NCBI GenBank assembly: GCA_024277475.1
Contig: JAJRVC010000616.1
Span: forward strand, 1-13,542
Direction of reading: 5' to 3'
From: Deltaproteobacteria bacterium
GTDB lineage: Bacteria > Desulfobacterota > Desulfobacteria > Desulfobacterales > JAFDCJ01
Length of the DNA: 13,542 bases
Under the pieces are notes generated by a model, which was not told the origin of the DNA, ran no database searches, and saw only the letters and a list, made by a program, of their open reading frames with translations. Both the position numbers and the translations under genes were made by a program. How positions within the stretch are numbered: the first letter of the stretch is position 1; each line of letters starts with the position of its first letter. This document shows, in pieces, positions 12,451-13,542 of the stretch.

Positions 12451-13542
12451 TTATGCTTTGGTAAGTTTGGCCCGGATTCCCCAGGCTGCATCAAGACCGG
12501 TTGCCGGATCTTCGACCGGTGCACACAGTGTATTATAATTAACGCCCTTGCCGGCCAGAAATTTATTCTCACCGGTGTGTCCCAATCCCCTGGGAATCGC
12601 GATAACGCCCGGCATAATTCCGTCAAAAAAATGTATTTTTACCCTGCCGGTGCCTGTTGGAGTAGTCAGTGTCGCATATTTACCATTTGAAAGACCGAAT
12701 TTTTTAGCTGTTACCGGATTCACTTCGACCAGCACATCATTGCCCTTTAAGATAGTGTCTTCGAGCGCTTTAACGAGAAAAGGCGGTGAACCGACATAAC
12801 TGTGGGTAAGCCGTATGGAATCATAAGGTACGAGCAGCAGCTGGTAGAAGGACTCATCGCCCTGAGCCGGCACCGGCGTGTAAGGGGGCAAGGCTTTTGT
12901 CTCGCTGTTGGAAAATTCAAATTTTGATGATTCGGTTTCGAAGGCGTCAGCCCAATTTGAGCTCGAAAACTCGCCATCCAACCGAAATCCCTTTTCCAGC
13001 AGGGATGCCAATTCCTCCAGGGTTTCTTCAAGACAACCTTGATAATTGTTCCAGGGGAAAGCCTCTGCCACTATGCCGCCCATTTCTTTAGCCAATTGAA
13101 TAATCACATCGCCGGTATGCCGGGTGTCGTATAACGGTTCAATGACAGGCTGGGTCAGTCCGAAGATCGGTTTTGGAAATCCCCGGGCAAAGGGTACATC
13201 TTCATAGCGTTCGAGGTAAATATGATTGGGCAGTATAAGGTCGGCCTGGGCCGCGGTTTCATCCATATAGGACGAAAAACTGACCACCAGCGGTATCCTT
13301 TCAAAAGCTTTGATTACTGCCCGGGTATCGGCCATCGTATACACCGGGTTGGTTCCTGAAACGAAAAGCATTCGAATGGGAGATTCGGCGGCGCTGTTAA
13401 TGACCTCCGGCAGTCGATTCAACAAATACCGTGCCTGCCCTTTTTCCTTTCTGTCGACAGCATCGATCCGGGGCTGTTGCATCCCAGCGGATGCAATTTC
13501 GTCCATCTCAGCTTCCGGCCAGCTGAGATAATCGGGTTCAGC
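12451..13542 (-). CDS. qrcB: Molybdopterin-family subunit, probable menaquinone reductase QrcB (3' part only)
   Basis: The frame is open to the window edge, leaving the C-terminal 363 residues. They resemble the end of molybdopterin oxidoreductases: LFVSGTNPVYTMADT near residue 60, AAQADLILPNH...YED near residues 100-115, FETESSKFEF near 205, and a C-terminal dinucleotide-binding domain at about 255-355 (VNPVTAKKFGLSNGKYATL...GVIAIPRGLGHTGENKF). In Qrc this subunit keeps the fold but is reported to lack molybdenum; the residues that would decide this lie upstream of the window. The order B-C-D matches Qrc, where a multiheme cytochrome gene qrcA would come first, outside the window. The family is secure; the Qrc identity is moderate. 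Thiosulfate, polysulfide or other reductases of the same family remain possible. Confidence 0.75.
   Translation of the reverse strand, partial: AEPDYLSWPEAEMDEIASAGMQQPRIDAVDRKEKGQARYLLNRLPEVINSAAESPIRMLFVSGTNPVYTMADTRAVIKAFERIPLVVSFSSYMDETAAQADLILPNHIYLERYEDVPFARGFPKPIFGLTQPVIEPLYDTRHTGDVIIQLAKEMGGIVAEAFPWNNYQGCLEETLEELASLLEKGFRLDGEFSSSNWADAFETESSKFEFSNSETKALPPYTPVPAQGDESFYQLLLVPYDSIRLTHSYVGSPPFLVKALEDTILKGNDVLVEVNPVTAKKFGLSNGKYATLTTPTGTGRVKIHFFDGIMPGVIAIPRGLGHTGENKFLAGKGVNYNTLCAPVEDPATGLDAAWGIRAKLTKA

Overview
The window most likely comes from a strictly anaerobic, sulfate-reducing member of the Desulfobacterota (Desulfobacteraceae/Desulfosarcinaceae type). Two points suggest this. One is a siroheme-dependent heme cluster (ahbC-hemB-ahbD). 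The other is a membrane oxidoreductase made of a molybdopterin-family subunit, a four-cluster ferredoxin subunit and an NrfD-type membrane subunit, which best fits the menaquinone reductase Qrc. The taxonomic call is an inference; there is no rRNA or other marker in the window.

Left part, plus strand (1-4888): the 3' end of a ClpX-like AAA+ gene with a long C-terminal extension overlaps ahbC by 4 bases. It is followed by hemB, ahbD and, after a 147-base gap with a perfect palindrome, a two-CBS-domain (AcuB-like) protein. HemB makes porphobilinogen at the start of tetrapyrrole synthesis. AhbC and AhbD carry out the last two steps from didecarboxysiroheme to heme b. The middle steps (hemA/L/C/D, ahbA/B) are not in view.

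Middle, minus strand (5154-9490): murA (peptidoglycan precursor synthesis), then comEC (DNA uptake channel with a metallo-beta-lactamase-like domain), then a 104-residue membrane protein of unknown role. These three read leftward and converge on the CBS gene.

Right part, minus strand (9815-13542): a probable qrcB(3' part)-qrcC-qrcD operon, followed by a 52-codon gene for a single-span membrane protein with a perfect Shine-Dalgarno sequence, and then a strong intrinsic terminator. If this is Qrc, it passes electrons from periplasmic cytochrome c to menaquinone.

The least expected content lies in the gaps. Several unrelated-looking short tandem arrays with a 7- to 8-base period occur there: GAACRTC, GTTCA, GAATTCC and CACNAARR types. 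There is also a dispersed 46-base repeat in two copies and a compact element able to fold as a three-way junction. The murA ribosome binding site lies inside one of these arrays. The best candidates for something undescribed are the 52-residue protein next to the Qrc-like genes, the ClpX-like protein coupled to heme synthesis, and the family of heptameric intergenic repeats.
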